Source: Deltaproteobacteria bacterium (GTDB lineage Bacteria; Myxococcota_A; UBA796; GCA-2862545). From it: DNA of 64,000 nt. Positions 18,162 to 27,610 of this stretch are shown here, piece by piece. The stretch covers positions 124,001 to 188,000 of the forward strand of contig SBGP01000092.1 of NCBI GenBank assembly GCA_006226595.1, given 5' to 3'. Each line of letters starts with the position of its first letter. The stretch's first letter is position 1. The translations under genes were made by a program, and so were the position numbers. Below the pieces are notes generated by a model. It saw nothing but the letters and a program-made list of their open reading frames with translations. It was not told the origin of the DNA and ran no database searches.

Positions 18162-18205
18162 GTCTGGCGTAGACTGTGCGTGGAGGCCTGCAACGCGGGA
18201 GGGCC

Positions 18206-19840
18206 ATGGAGGCGGTCGGAGACCAGAGCGAAGTGTCGGGACGCATGGTCCTGTCGCTGCTCGCGTTTCTGCGTGAGCGCGGGCTTCGCCGTCGCGACCT
18301 CCTGTGCGAGCTCGATCTCGAGCACCTGCTCGACCTGCAGGAGTCCGAGTGGGTGTCGTACGACGACTACCTGCGGATCATGGCCTGCGCCGAGAAGCAC
18401 GTGTGCGTCGAGGAGTGGGAGGACGCGGGCAAGCGCATCTTCGAGGCGCTGTGGCTGCGTCGCCTGCGCTCGGTCATCGGCTGGACCATCCCCTCGGTCG
18501 AGGGCGCCTACGACTGGATGTTCTCGTTCACGTACGGGCCGAGCTCCTCGGGCTTTCGTCCCCTCACCTTCGCGATGGTGCGCCAGTGGCCGGGTGCCCT
18601 GCGCATCGTGCTCCGGGCCCCCCGCGGCAAGCTGCTGCCCGCCGGGCTCGTGCACATCACCGCCGGCGCCCTCGAGACCGTGCCCTCGGTACTCGGCTCG
18701 CGCAGCGCACGGGTCGTGCTCACCCACGAGGGCGACCGGGCGCAGTTCGACGTGTTCTTCCAGGAGCGGCTCGCGTGGACGACGCTGCGGCGCTGGACCC
18801 TGGCCCTGTGGCCCTCCGCGGCGCAAGCGGCGCGTGAGCGCGAGGCCTTCGACCAGGCGATGGAGCGCGCCGAGGAGGAGCGCCGCAAGCAGGCCATCGA
18901 GCGCCGCAAGGATGGGCCGCACGCGCATCCGCGTCGCGAGGACCTGCCCGAGGAGCTGAGCGAGCGCTACGAGGTGGTGGGGCGACTCGGCCAGGGTGCC
19001 CTCGGCGAGGTCCTGCTCGCCATCCACGGCAAGCACCGCCAGCGCGTGGCCATCAAGCTGCTCGACCCTCGCCGCGACACGTCACGCACCGGCGACGAGC
19101 TGATCCGCGCGTTCCATCGCGAGGCCGAAGCCCTGCGGGCAGTGGACAGCCGCTACGTGGTCCAGCTGATCGAGGCCGAGATCTACGGCCCCACGCCATA
19201 CCTCGTGCTCGAGTACGTCGAGGGGGCCGTGCTCCAGAACCTCCTGCTGTCCGAGATCACGCCGGACCGGGCCGAGCTGCTGTTCCGCCAGGTGTGCCGC
19301 GGGCTCGCCGACCTGCACGGCGTCGGCATCACCCACCGCGACCTGTCGCCGAGCAACATCCTCGTCGAGCGCGACACCGGCCAGGTGAAGCTCATCGACT
19401 TCGGCTTCGCGAAGTTCCTCGGCGAGATGGACGACGCCTCGCTGTCCGGCCGGGTGCTCGGCACGCCGTACTTCCTGGCTCCCGAGGCCCTCACCGGCTC
19501 CGCGGACCATCGCGCGGACCTGTACGCCGCGGGCATGCTGTTCTACCGGATGCTCGCGGGACGCTACCCCTACGATGCGCGCCAGTCCGCGGACATCCTC
19601 GCCGCGCAGCTCGAAGAGACGCCCCGTGCGCCCTCGTGGCTCGCACCGCACCGCCAGGTCCCTCCCCACCTCGAGCGCGTGGTCATGCGCTGCCTGGAGA
19701 AGGACCCGAACCGCCGCTACGCCTCGGCCCAGGAGGTGCTCGCCGATCTCGACCGCGTGGACCGGGTGCCGGGCTCGCTGTGGCTGCCGATCCTCGCGCT
19801 GGCGATGGCCGCGGCCATCCTCCTGCTTGGTCTGCGCTGA
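18206..19840 (+). CDS. Membrane-anchored Ser/Thr protein kinase with N-terminal sensory-like region
   Basis: 544 residues, ATG with GGGAGG just upstream. Residues about 1-215 form an unrecognised region ('LLAFLRERGLRRRDLLCEL'), perhaps a ligand or interaction domain. A charged linker follows. The kinase domain spans about 252-520: GQGALGEV (P-loop), VAIKLL (Lys), HRDLSPSNIL (catalytic loop), DFGFAK, GTPYFLAPE and the R-D-L-Y motif. A single C-terminal helix (about 527-543) anchors it, so the kinase faces the cytoplasm with almost nothing outside. Hanks-type kinases of this kind are abundant in myxobacteria. The target is unknown. Confidence 0.9.
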   Translation: MEAVGDQSEVSGRMVLSLLAFLRERGLRRRDLLCELDLEHLLDLQESEWVSYDDYLRIMACAEKHVCVEEWEDAGKRIFEALWLRRLRSVIGWTIPSVEGAYDWMFSFTYGPSSSGFRPLTFAMVRQWPGALRIVLRAPRGKLLPAGLVHITAGALETVPSVLGSRSARVVLTHEGDRAQFDVFFQERLAWTTLRRWTLALWPSAAQAAREREAFDQAMERAEEERRKQAIERRKDGPHAHPRREDLPEELSERYEVVGRLGQGALGEVLLAIHGKHRQRVAIKLLDPRRDTSRTGDELIRAFHREAEALRAVDSRYVVQLIEAEIYGPTPYLVLEYVEGAVLQNLLLSEITPDRAELLFRQVCRGLADLHGVGITHRDLSPSNILVERDTGQVKLIDFGFAKFLGEMDDASLSGRVLGTPYFLAPEALTGSADHRADLYAAGMLFYRMLAGRYPYDARQSADILAAQLEETPRAPSWLAPHRQVPPHLERVVMRCLEKDPNRRYASAQEVLADLDRVDRVPGSLWLPILALAMAAAILLLGLR

Positions 19841-19880
19841 GCAGTCGCGACCCGTCACCGAGCCGCGACCTCCCGTCGCA

Positions 19881-21719
19881 TCAGTCCTTGAGACCCTTGA
19901 AGTCGAAGGACACCGACAGGTCCTCGTCGAGCGCGAGCAGCTTCTCGAAGAAGATGGGCTGACCTTCCAGGGGCAGGCTGACCTGGACGGGCGCCGCGCC
20001 CTGACCGAGCGCGCCCCCCGCCGTCTGCTGGGCCGCGGACGCCTGCATGTTCGGGGTCGCGGTCTCGATGTAGGTGACCTCGGCCGCGTTGACGACGTTC
20101 GACAGGTAGTCCACGTGGCGCAGGCTGCCGTCGTAGGACTTCTTCGGGATCTTCGCGTCGAAGGGCGCATACACGGTCCATCCGACGTAGGTCGTCGGCA
20201 CGTCCGCCTTGGGCAGCACCGCCTCGAAGCTGCCGGTGCCCGTGGAGCTGGGACCCGCGCCATCCTCGACGTACACGACCTCGACCTGGTAGGCGGCCAG
20301 CGCGCCGCCGGTGCTCACCGAGCGGATCAGCGGGATGAGCACGCGCCCATCTCCGGCCTTCGCCGGCTGCACGGCCTTGCCGCCGACCGAGGCACTCCAC
20401 AGCTCGGCCCCCTCGGGCATCTCGAAGCGCAGGAACTGCTTGCGGTTGTTGCGGACCTGGTAGCGAACGCTGGTGATGCGACGGCCGTCGCGGGTCCACA
20501 TGGTGCGGGCCTGAGCCTGATCGAGCAGCGTGACGAGCACGTCCACGTCGTCGTGCTCGGTCACCGCCAGCGGAATCGTCGGGTCCTCGGCGAGGTACTT
20601 GTAGCCGAGGAGCACGGGCTGGCCGGTGACCCCGAGGATGGCGCCCGGGAGCGCGCGCACATCGATGGGCGTGGCCTTCTGCACGTCGCCGGAGCTGATC
20701 TCGAGGTTGCCGCGGGCCTCGACCCCGAGCCAGCCCTTGGAGCGCTCGACCCCGACGGGCTTCGCGATGGGCGCGGTCGCGGTGACCGAGCCCTGGCCGA
20801 CCACCTGCTCCATCTTCAGCGTGAGCGGGTAGGCGCCCTCGGCGGCGTAGTTCAGCTCGACGGTGAGCAGGCCGGCCTCGTCGACGGACCAGTCGCGGAT
20901 ACCCGTACCCTGCACATCGAGCAGGGTCATGCCGTCCGGGATCTGGGCCTGGAGCTGCTCCACGCCCTCGAAGAGGATGGTGTGGTGGATGGTGCTCGTC
21001 GCCTCGAGCAGGCCGTCCCCGAGCCCGACGAGGGTGAACACCTCGGCATACACGCGGGAGTCCTGGGTCTCGACGACCTCCTCGGGGATCTCGCGCTGCC
21101 AGCTCACCGCCAGGCTTCCCGTCGCCGGCAGGGTCGCGGTGACCACCTTCTGGCCGCGGCGCTCGGTGGTCTCCTGGACGCGAGCGTTTGCCACCGTGAA
21201 GTCCAGCTCCTCCTCGGACGGCACGGCGAGCTCGACGGTCGTGCCGGCGGACGGCGCGAGCTGGAAGGACAGGCTGCTCTGACCCTGGCTGCTCATCACA
21301 CTGGCCGCGAAGCGGATGTCCACGTCGAAGCTGCCCTTCTGATCGGTGACCAGCGTGTACCACCCGTTCTGCAGGACCACCGGCGCCTCCTTGCCGGCAA
21401 TCGTCGCCTTCTCGACCGCCACGGTCGCGGGCAGCAGCGGGACCTGGACCCAGCCCTTGTCGCGGAGCACGTCGACGCGGAACTTGCTGTCGAACACGGC
21501 GCTGCGGGGCTCGTCGTTCTCGAAGATGACCGAGCCGCTGTAGCGGGCCGAGGGCACCGCGAAGTGCCGCGGCGCCTGCTCGGGCTTCTCGGGGCGGTCC
21601 TTGGTCTGCTCGTACAGGCGCAGGAAGTCGTTGAGCTGCATGACCACCCGCTCGGGGTGCTCCTGTGCGGAAGCAGGGACCGCGAGGGCCAGGGCGAGCG
21701 CGAACGGGATGATGCGCAT
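19881..21719 (-). CDS. Large secreted beta-rich protein sharing a domain with its upstream neighbour
   Basis: 612 residues, ATG with AAGGAG. Signal peptide MRIIPFALALALAVPASAQ. No catalytic motif recognised. Residues about 415-490 contain VRNNRKQFLRFEMPEGAEL...IPLIRS...VEVVYVE. This closely parallels VRNERAQWLDVRPPAGMRI...IPLLRS...VEVAFIG in the gene at 21730, so the two proteins share a domain and may form a complex in the periplasm or outer envelope. Only ten bases separate the two genes, giving a two-gene operon. Confidence 0.7.
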   Translation of the reverse strand: MRIIPFALALALAVPASAQEHPERVVMQLNDFLRLYEQTKDRPEKPEQAPRHFAVPSARYSGSVIFENDEPRSAVFDSKFRVDVLRDKGWVQVPLLPATVAVEKATIAGKEAPVVLQNGWYTLVTDQKGSFDVDIRFAASVMSSQGQSSLSFQLAPSAGTTVELAVPSEEELDFTVANARVQETTERRGQKVVTATLPATGSLAVSWQREIPEEVVETQDSRVYAEVFTLVGLGDGLLEATSTIHHTILFEGVEQLQAQIPDGMTLLDVQGTGIRDWSVDEAGLLTVELNYAAEGAYPLTLKMEQVVGQGSVTATAPIAKPVGVERSKGWLGVEARGNLEISSGDVQKATPIDVRALPGAILGVTGQPVLLGYKYLAEDPTIPLAVTEHDDVDVLVTLLDQAQARTMWTRDGRRITSVRYQVRNNRKQFLRFEMPEGAELWSASVGGKAVQPAKAGDGRVLIPLIRSVSTGGALAAYQVEVVYVEDGAGPSSTGTGSFEAVLPKADVPTTYVGWTVYAPFDAKIPKKSYDGSLRHVDYLSNVVNAAEVTYIETATPNMQASAAQQTAGGALGQGAAPVQVSLPLEGQPIFFEKLLALDEDLSVSFDFKGLKD

Positions 21720-21729
21720 GGGGGACTCC

Positions 21730-24700
21730 TTACTTGGACTTCTTGGAGGTCTTGGCGCGGACGAGCACACTCGGCGCATCGCCAGGGGTGAGCAACAGCT
21801 TCTGGTACAGGACCGTCTCGCCCCCGAGGTTGGGGACGACGATGGACAGGGAGGTCGCGGTGACCTCGGGAACGTCGGGTTCTTCGGCGAAGAGCTCGAT
21901 GGTGTCGGGCTCGTAGGCGGGACCCGCGTCCGCCTTCTTCTTCATGCCGATCGAGGGCAGCGAGGGGCCGCGGCGACCGCGGAAGGCGACGGCGCTCTCT
22001 TCCTTGGCCTCGCGCTTGCTGGGCGCGCGACGGTCGTAGTCGTCGGATTCGGCGACATCGAGGCCCTCCCAGTACTCCTCTTCCTCTTCGTAGATCTCGG
22101 GCTCCTCCGGAGGGCGCGGAGCGCGGGTCTGCGTTGGGGGCGGCGGCGGGGGTGCCGGCGCAGCGGAGGGTGCCATGGGCTTGGGCCGGGACGAGGTCTT
22201 CGCCTTGCCCTTGCCGCCGAGGCTCACGCCTCCGCCCCCGAATCCACCACCACCCCGACCACGCCCGGACGCGGTCGCCACGCCGGCTGCCCGCTCGTAC
22301 TCGGGCTCCGGCATGGGCTCGTCGACGAGAAGCTCGGGCATGGGCTCGAGGACCTCGGCCGCGCCGCGACCGTACGCCGAGCCGCCGGAGACCCCGCCCA
22401 TGACCCCGCCGATGACGCCACCCTCGACGCCGCCGACGATGCCGTCATCGCCGTACAGAGCCTCTCCGAACAGGTCGCGGTTGGCGTACTCACCGCCGGA
22501 CTCCCCGAGCGGGTCGACGTTGGCGTCGAACACCGACGCGATGGCATCGTCGTCGGGCTGACCGAGCACGATGGGGTCGGCCGTCTGCACGGTGACCTCG
22601 TAGTTCCGGCCGGTGCTCGGGATGTCGAAGGCGTCGCCGTCGAGGCTGAGACCGGTCTGATCCGCGATGTACGCCCCGTCCGGGGACGTGAGCTCGCCGC
22701 TGATCGACATGTCCTCGAAGTCGTAGACGGTGATCGTGTCCTTCGAGCGCCCCCCCTTCTTCTTCGACACGCTCGCGGTCGACGCCGTGCGCCAGTTGTC
22801 CTCGTACACGGCGTTCTCGGCGAGGCTCTTGCGGGCCTTCTCCTCGGCGGCCTTGTACTCGACCGACTCCTCCTGCTCGAGCCGCTGGAGCTTCTCGGTG
22901 AGCTCGATGTACTCGGAGTAGTAGGAGCTCGACCCGCCATAGTCGCCGGCGACCTGGGCCTGCTCGGCCATGCGCTTGAGGTCGGCGGCCTTGCGCTCCT
23001 CCTCGAGACTGCGCGCGCGGGCCTGCTCGCGAATGCGTCGGGTCGACGCCGCATCGGCATCGCCGCGGTAGTTGCCGCTCACGAGGTCGAGGTTCGACTG
23101 GAGCCGGCGCACGTTCTCGTTGTCACCGCCCATCGCGCGCAGGTCGTCGAGCGCGCCCTGGGCCTTGTCGAAGTCGTTGTCCATCCACCCCGACACGGCT
23201 TCCTGGAACAAGGCGTCGGCCTGGGCAGCGCCGGTCTCGCCCACCGCGAAGCCGTAGGACAGGCTCTCGCCTTCCGAGAAGGTCGGCACGTGGTCGCCCT
23301 CGGTGTCGTCGAGCTGCGAGGTGTAGCCGGGCGGCAGGTACAGGGTGACCCGCGACAGGGCGACCTCGGCGTTGAGCACCGGCAGGTCGAGCTCCCGCTC
23401 CTCCTTCTTGTCCCAGCTGCCGATCTCGCCGATGAACGCGACCTCGACCGGGAAGGTGAGCAGGCCCTCGACGGTCTCGACGCTGCGCAGGAGCGGAATG
23501 CGCCAGGTGCCGGCCTCGCCCTCGATCGGGAACGCGGTGTCGGCGCCGACACGGGCTCCGAGGATGCGCATGCCCGCGGGTGGGCGCACGTCCAGCCACT
23601 GGGCCCGCTCGTTGCGCACCTCGTAGTGGCCGCGCATGAGCACGCGGCCCTCCGCACTGGTCGCGATCGTGTACTGGGCGACGTCGACGACGACCGGCGG
23701 CCCGCTCACCGGCTCGAAGCGCAGCAAGGACAGCTGGCCCGAGCCCGAGCCCGTGAACGCGGCGGTGGGCGTGCCCTCGATCAGGCCCTGCCCCCACAGC
23801 GGCAGCTCGCTCGCGGCCGTGGGCTGCGCGCCGCTCAAGCGGGGCACCACCTCGCGATCGCCGCCCCGTGCGAGCTGCAGGCTCTGCTCGACGCGGAAGG
23901 CCTCGGGGCGGAGCGTGGCCGCGGCGACTCGGGTCTCGGCGCCCTCGGGCAGGACCTGGGTCCACCGCACGTCCACGTCGATCCGACCCCGGCTCGGCTC
24001 GTTGAGCTCGACCACGATGCGCGCGCCCTCGCGGCGGAAGTTGCGCACGTTGGGCCCGCTGACCTCGAGGTCGGCGCCGGTGCCGGCCCCGGAGAAGGCC
24101 ACCTCGGCGACCTCGCCGCGCAGAACTTCCCACGACAGGCGAGCCTTGCCGGAGAGCTCGTTGTCGAGCACGGTCAGGCCCACCCCGGAACGGGCGGTGA
24201 GCAGCGCGGCCTGCGGTCGCTTGACGACGACGGACGGCCGCTCGAACTGAAGCTGCAGCCTCGGCGCACCGGTCCACCACACGTCCCCGACCTCGGCCGC
24301 CGCCTCGGCGGTGAGACCGAGCTCGAAGGTCTCGGAGTCGAGCACGACCACACCCTTCGGCGCGCGCAGGAGGCTCAGGTCCACCGGTGTGCCCGGCGTC
24401 CACCGATCGAGCACCGCGGTCATCTCGACCTCGGTGGGGCCGTCGATCCACCCGTACAGGTGCCGGCCACCGCCATCCGCGTGGGCCGCGAGCCCATCGC
24501 CGAGCTCGAGCGACTCGACGTGGAACTGCGCGCCGATCAGCGTCCCGGCGAACCACCCCGGTCGGTCCGAGTCGAGCGTCCACCGGACCTGGACCCGCAG
24601 GCCGTCGTCGAGCGGCTCGACCACCACATCGCGGCCGGTGACCCGCGGCCCGGGGGCGCGCTCGGGCTTCGGCTCGTCCGGAGGCAGCAGCGCGTGGTGG

Positions 24701-24792
24701 CGATCTCCGGAGAGATGCACACTGGAGGCCGCCGCCGGCGTGGTGAGCGCGAGCAGGGTGACGAGTGCCGTGATGGGGGCTTGCCGTGACAT
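21730..24792 (-). CDS. Very large secreted protein with coiled coil and Gly/Pro-rich tail, unknown function
   Basis: 1020 residues. The ATG at 24792 begins a signal peptide ending TTPAAAS; no strong Shine-Dalgarno, so the start is fairly secure only from the signal. Residues about 30-470 are beta-rich and include the domain shared with the gene at 19881 (about 385-465). About 560-680 is helical, TPR/coiled-coil-like. Near 785-805 is a repeat of GGV units (GGVEGGVIGGVMGGVSGG), then a Gly-, Pro- and acid-rich region, then a final beta domain. Gly-Val repeats of this kind occur in TonB-like envelope proteins, but no TonB motif is seen. It is first gene of a two-gene operon. Confidence 0.7.
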   Translation of the reverse strand: MSRQAPITALVTLLALTTPAAASSVHLSGDRHHALLPPDEPKPERAPGPRVTGRDVVVEPLDDGLRVQVRWTLDSDRPGWFAGTLIGAQFHVESLELGDGLAAHADGGGRHLYGWIDGPTEVEMTAVLDRWTPGTPVDLSLLRAPKGVVVLDSETFELGLTAEAAAEVGDVWWTGAPRLQLQFERPSVVVKRPQAALLTARSGVGLTVLDNELSGKARLSWEVLRGEVAEVAFSGAGTGADLEVSGPNVRNFRREGARIVVELNEPSRGRIDVDVRWTQVLPEGAETRVAAATLRPEAFRVEQSLQLARGGDREVVPRLSGAQPTAASELPLWGQGLIEGTPTAAFTGSGSGQLSLLRFEPVSGPPVVVDVAQYTIATSAEGRVLMRGHYEVRNERAQWLDVRPPAGMRILGARVGADTAFPIEGEAGTWRIPLLRSVETVEGLLTFPVEVAFIGEIGSWDKKEERELDLPVLNAEVALSRVTLYLPPGYTSQLDDTEGDHVPTFSEGESLSYGFAVGETGAAQADALFQEAVSGWMDNDFDKAQGALDDLRAMGGDNENVRRLQSNLDLVSGNYRGDADAASTRRIREQARARSLEEERKAADLKRMAEQAQVAGDYGGSSSYYSEYIELTEKLQRLEQEESVEYKAAEEKARKSLAENAVYEDNWRTASTASVSKKKGGRSKDTITVYDFEDMSISGELTSPDGAYIADQTGLSLDGDAFDIPSTGRNYEVTVQTADPIVLGQPDDDAIASVFDANVDPLGESGGEYANRDLFGEALYGDDGIVGGVEGGVIGGVMGGVSGGSAYGRGAAEVLEPMPELLVDEPMPEPEYERAAGVATASGRGRGGGGFGGGGVSLGGKGKAKTSSRPKPMAPSAAPAPPPPPPTQTRAPRPPEEPEIYEEEEEYWEGLDVAESDDYDRRAPSKREAKEESAVAFRGRRGPSLPSIGMKKKADAGPAYEPDTIELFAEEPDVPEVTATSLSIVVPNLGGETVLYQKLLLTPGDAPSVLVRAKTSKKSK

Positions 24793-24946
24793 GCGTGCCG
24801 TGAACGTGGGGGGATGCTGGACCTTACACACGGAGATCGGTTCCCTGATGCACGGCTCTGTAAATGCCCTCCCTGCGGGTTCTTCGGCGAGGCCCCCGCC
24901 GCGCGCGCTCGGCGACGAACCGATCGCGGCGGCGCAAAGCGGGTGA

Positions 24947-26299
24947 TCAGCGCGGCACGACCCGCATGCGCAGGCCGTGCTTCGGGCGCAGGGTCACGCT
25001 CGGATCGAGCACCGGTGCCTCGCCGGGAATCGCCTCGACCCGGTACTTCTGGAGAAGCACCGCGAGCACCGACATCGCCTCCATGATCGCGAAGCGGTCG
25101 CCGATGCACTTGCGGCTGCCCGCCGAGAACGGGAAGTACGCCTGCTTCGGGCGCCCCTCGCTGCGCTCGGGCAGGAACCGGTCGGGGTCGAAGCCCTCGG
25201 GGTTCTCCCAGTACTGCGGGCTGCGGTGGGTCGCGTAGGGCGACAGGAACACGAGCGTGCCCTTGGGCACGGCGTAGCCGCCGAGGGTGGTCTCTTCCTC
25301 GACCATGCGGCCGAGCATCCACACCGGCGGGTACAGGCGCATGGACTCGTCGAGCACGCGTCGCAGCACCTGCAGGCGGCCCATGTCCGCCATGGTCATC
25401 GGACGGCCGCCGAGCACCGCGTCGAGCTCCTCCTCGACCCGCCGCGCCCACACCGGGTGCAGCGAGAGGCAGTACAGCGTCCACGTGAGCGCGTTCGCGG
25501 TGGTCTCGTGGCCCGCCGAGAGCATGGTGACGAGCTCGTCGCGCAGCTCGCGATCGGTCATCGGGTTCTCTTCGGCATCGGCGGCCTCGAGCAGCATCTC
25601 GAGCAGGTCGTGGTGCTCGGCGTCGGAGGCCCGGCGCTCGCGCACGATGTCGCCGACCACGCGGTCCAGCGTGCGAATGCCAGCCCAGAACCGCGCATTG
25701 CCCGGCGTCGGCCAGTACTCGACGAACGGCAGCGGAGTCGACACCAGGTGGTTGAACTGCGACAGCGCCCCCTCCATCGCCTTGCCAATCGCCTCGGTCT
25801 CCGACTCGACCTCGGTGGAGAAGAAGGTGCGGCACGCGATGTCGAGGGTGAGCGCCATCATGTCGTGGGCCACGTCCCGCTCGCCCTCCCAACCCTCGGC
25901 GAGCTGGACGGTGGATGCGTTCATCGTGCCGAGAAAGCCCTCGATGCGCTGCTTGCGGAACGCCGGGTTGGCGATGCGACGACGGCGCTTCCAGGTCTCG
26001 CCCTCGCTGGTGACGAGGCCCTCGCCGAGGATCAGCCGCAGCTTGTCGTAGCCGCGGGTGGCCTTGGAGTAGCTGTGGGCATCGGCCCGCAGCACCCGGT
26101 CGACATCCTCGGGGTCGAAGGCGAACCACGCCTCCATGGGCCCGAGGCGCCCCCGCGCCACGGGACCGCACTGCCGATGAGCCGAGAGCAGCATCGCGAT
26201 GGGATCCGCTCCGAAGGCTCCGGTCACGCCGAGAGGATGCCCGGCGTCGAAGGTGGGCGGACGCGTGGTGTGGCCGAGGGTCGGAGCGAGGGCGGTCAT
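24947..26299 (-). CDS. Cytochrome P450 monooxygenase
   Basis: 450 residues, ATG after GGAGG. Hallmarks: I-helix AGHETT (about 261), ESMR (the ExxR motif), 'FDPDRFLPER', and the heme loop FSAGSRKCIG with the thiolate Cys near 395. Such enzymes insert one oxygen atom into an organic substrate using electrons from a separate reductase, none of which is seen nearby. No membrane anchor, so soluble as in most bacteria. It is transcribed away from a TetR-family gene across three regularly spaced operator-like repeats, so it is probably repressed until a ligand appears. Confidence 0.93.
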   Translation of the reverse strand: MTALAPTLGHTTRPPTFDAGHPLGVTGAFGADPIAMLLSAHRQCGPVARGRLGPMEAWFAFDPEDVDRVLRADAHSYSKATRGYDKLRLILGEGLVTSEGETWKRRRRIANPAFRKQRIEGFLGTMNASTVQLAEGWEGERDVAHDMMALTLDIACRTFFSTEVESETEAIGKAMEGALSQFNHLVSTPLPFVEYWPTPGNARFWAGIRTLDRVVGDIVRERRASDAEHHDLLEMLLEAADAEENPMTDRELRDELVTMLSAGHETTANALTWTLYCLSLHPVWARRVEEELDAVLGGRPMTMADMGRLQVLRRVLDESMRLYPPVWMLGRMVEEETTLGGYAVPKGTLVFLSPYATHRSPQYWENPEGFDPDRFLPERSEGRPKQAYFPFSAGSRKCIGDRFAIMEAMSVLAVLLQKYRVEAIPGEAPVLDPSVTLRPKHGLRMRVVPR

Positions 26300-26315
26300 G
26301 GTGCCTCCGAGGACG

Positions 26316-26377
26316 TGAGCGATGACTCGCGTTAGAATGTGAGCAACTACTCAAGTAATAGTGTGAGCACTAGCTCA
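26316..26377. promoter_or_regulatory. Three tandem operators TGAG-N6-CTCA with 24-bp spacing
   Basis: TGAG-N6-CTCg at 26316-26329, TGAG-N6-CTCA at 26340-26353 and TGAG-N6-CTCA at 26364-26377 start exactly 24 bases apart. They lie between the divergent P450 and TetR-family genes. A wider inverted repeat, GAATGTGAGC (26335-26344) and GCTCACATTC (26373-26382), frames the last two. The neighbouring TetR-type protein is the likely binder. Confidence 0.65.
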
Positions 26378-26406
26378 CATTCCACTCGCATTCGCAGGAG
26401 GACCCC

Positions 26407-27000
26407 TTGGAGGCCCGCAAACAGCCAAAGCAGGCGCGATCCAGAGCCACGGTGGAGGCGATTCTCGAGGCCACTGCTCGCGTTCTCGTCGAGGACGGCT
26501 ACGACGCCCTGTCCACGAACCGGGTCGCCAAGGTCGCCGGCGTGTCGATCGGCTCGCTGTACCAGTACTTCCCGAACAAGGAGTCCCTGGTCCTCGCCAT
26601 CGTCGAGCAACACACCGAAGAGATGATGGACATGCTCCGCAACGCGGTCACCGACCTCGCCCACGCGCCGCTGGACGTGGCGGTGCGCACCTACGTGCGA
26701 GCGATCATCGAGGCCCACACGGTGGACCCCGAGCTACACCGGGCCCTGATGATGCAGGTCATGCACATCGGCGTGGAGCTGATCGGCGGCATCAACAGCA
26801 CGGCCCGCCAGATCGTCGAGGGTTACCTGACCCTGCACCTCGACGAGCTCGCGATCACCGACGTGAAGACCGCTGCCTACGTGCTGGTGCACGCCGTGGA
26901 GGCGGTGAACCACGCCCACATCCTCGAGCCGGACCCGCCCGAGACGGAGCCGCTCATCGAGGAGGTGAGCCAGTTGGTGCTGCGCTACCTGAAGGGCTAG
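26407..27000 (+). CDS. TetR-family transcriptional regulator
   Basis: 197 residues from TTG, supported by AGGAGG five bases ahead. The N-terminal helix-turn-helix is typical: 'AILEATARVLVEDGYDALSTNRVAKVAGVSIGSLYQYFPNKESL' positions the recognition helix at about 33-50. The C-terminal 140 residues are the ligand-binding and dimerisation helices. TetR proteins act as dimers that leave DNA when ligand binds. The divergent P450 and the three operators between them are its likely targets, including its own promoter. Its TAG stop shares CTAG with the convergent sigma-factor gene. Confidence 0.9.
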   Translation: MEARKQPKQARSRATVEAILEATARVLVEDGYDALSTNRVAKVAGVSIGSLYQYFPNKESLVLAIVEQHTEEMMDMLRNAVTDLAHAPLDVAVRTYVRAIIEAHTVDPELHRALMMQVMHIGVELIGGINSTARQIVEGYLTLHLDELAITDVKTAAYVLVHAVEAVNHAHILEPDPPETEPLIEEVSQLVLRYLKG

Positions 27001-27608
27001 ACGCCCAATGTCTCGCGGGCCGCGCGTCTGAGCCAGGCCTCGACGGCGAGCTGGTCCTGGCGCGGCAGCTTGGCGATGCGTCGCTGGATGCGCTGAACCC
27101 GCTGGGTCACGGCGGCTCGCGACGTGCCTCGCTCACGGGCGAGCTCGACCTTGGAGCCGGCGGTGAGCAACGCGCGCAGGTAGGCCTCGTCCTCGGCGTC
27201 GAGCGGGCAGTCCTCGACCATGCTCACCCGCGCGGACGGTCCCTCGATCTCGGCGAACCAGGACTCGAGTTGGTCGGCCTCCTCGCGCACGGTGTCGCGC
27301 TCGCGGATGCGGCGGCGGGCGTGCCGGAACACGGTGCGGTCGCTGACCGTGCGGACGAAGGCCATCAGCTCGCCGATGGACTCGCCGCGGAAAGTGGCCA
27401 GGCTGCCGCTGATCAGCTGCATGAGCACCTCACCGACGAGCTCTTCACGCTCCGAATCGGAGAAGATGCCGCTGGCCTGGCGGCGCACGAGGTGGGAGAC
27501 CCGGCGGTCGATGTACTGCAACAGGGTCAGGTAGAGCGCGCGGGCCTCCGCCGTGTGGCGGTTTGCCAGCAAGTCGCGCAGCTGCCTCTGGAATTCGGCG
27601 GCTTCCAT
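26997..27608 (-). CDS. Sigma-70-family (ECF-like) RNA polymerase sigma factor
   Basis: 203 residues. The N-terminal half resembles sigma region 2 (a helical stretch ending 'LMAFVRTVSDRTVFRHARRRIRE'). The C-terminal half has a region-4-like helix-turn-helix ('VELARERGTSRAAVTQRVQRIQRRI', about 160-185). The separation of about 60 residues is normal for ECF sigmas. It is last of three coupled minus-strand genes: a TPR protein and a 69-residue exported peptide precede it by overlap or two bases, so these may regulate it. No conventional anti-sigma gene is adjacent. Confidence 0.72.
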   Translation of the reverse strand: MEAAEFQRQLRDLLANRHTAEARALYLTLLQYIDRRVSHLVRRQASGIFSDSEREELVGEVLMQLISGSLATFRGESIGELMAFVRTVSDRTVFRHARRRIRERDTVREEADQLESWFAEIEGPSARVSMVEDCPLDAEDEAYLRALLTAGSKVELARERGTSRAAVTQRVQRIQRRIAKLPRQDQLAVEAWLRRAARETLGV

Positions 27609-27610
27609 GA

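Noticed and set aside
21601-24789. Very long open frame antisense to the large secreted protein
   Set aside because: GC-rich third positions keep the opposite strand open. It has no signal, ribosome site or recognised domain, while the minus-strand gene has a signal peptide and a domain shared with its neighbour.
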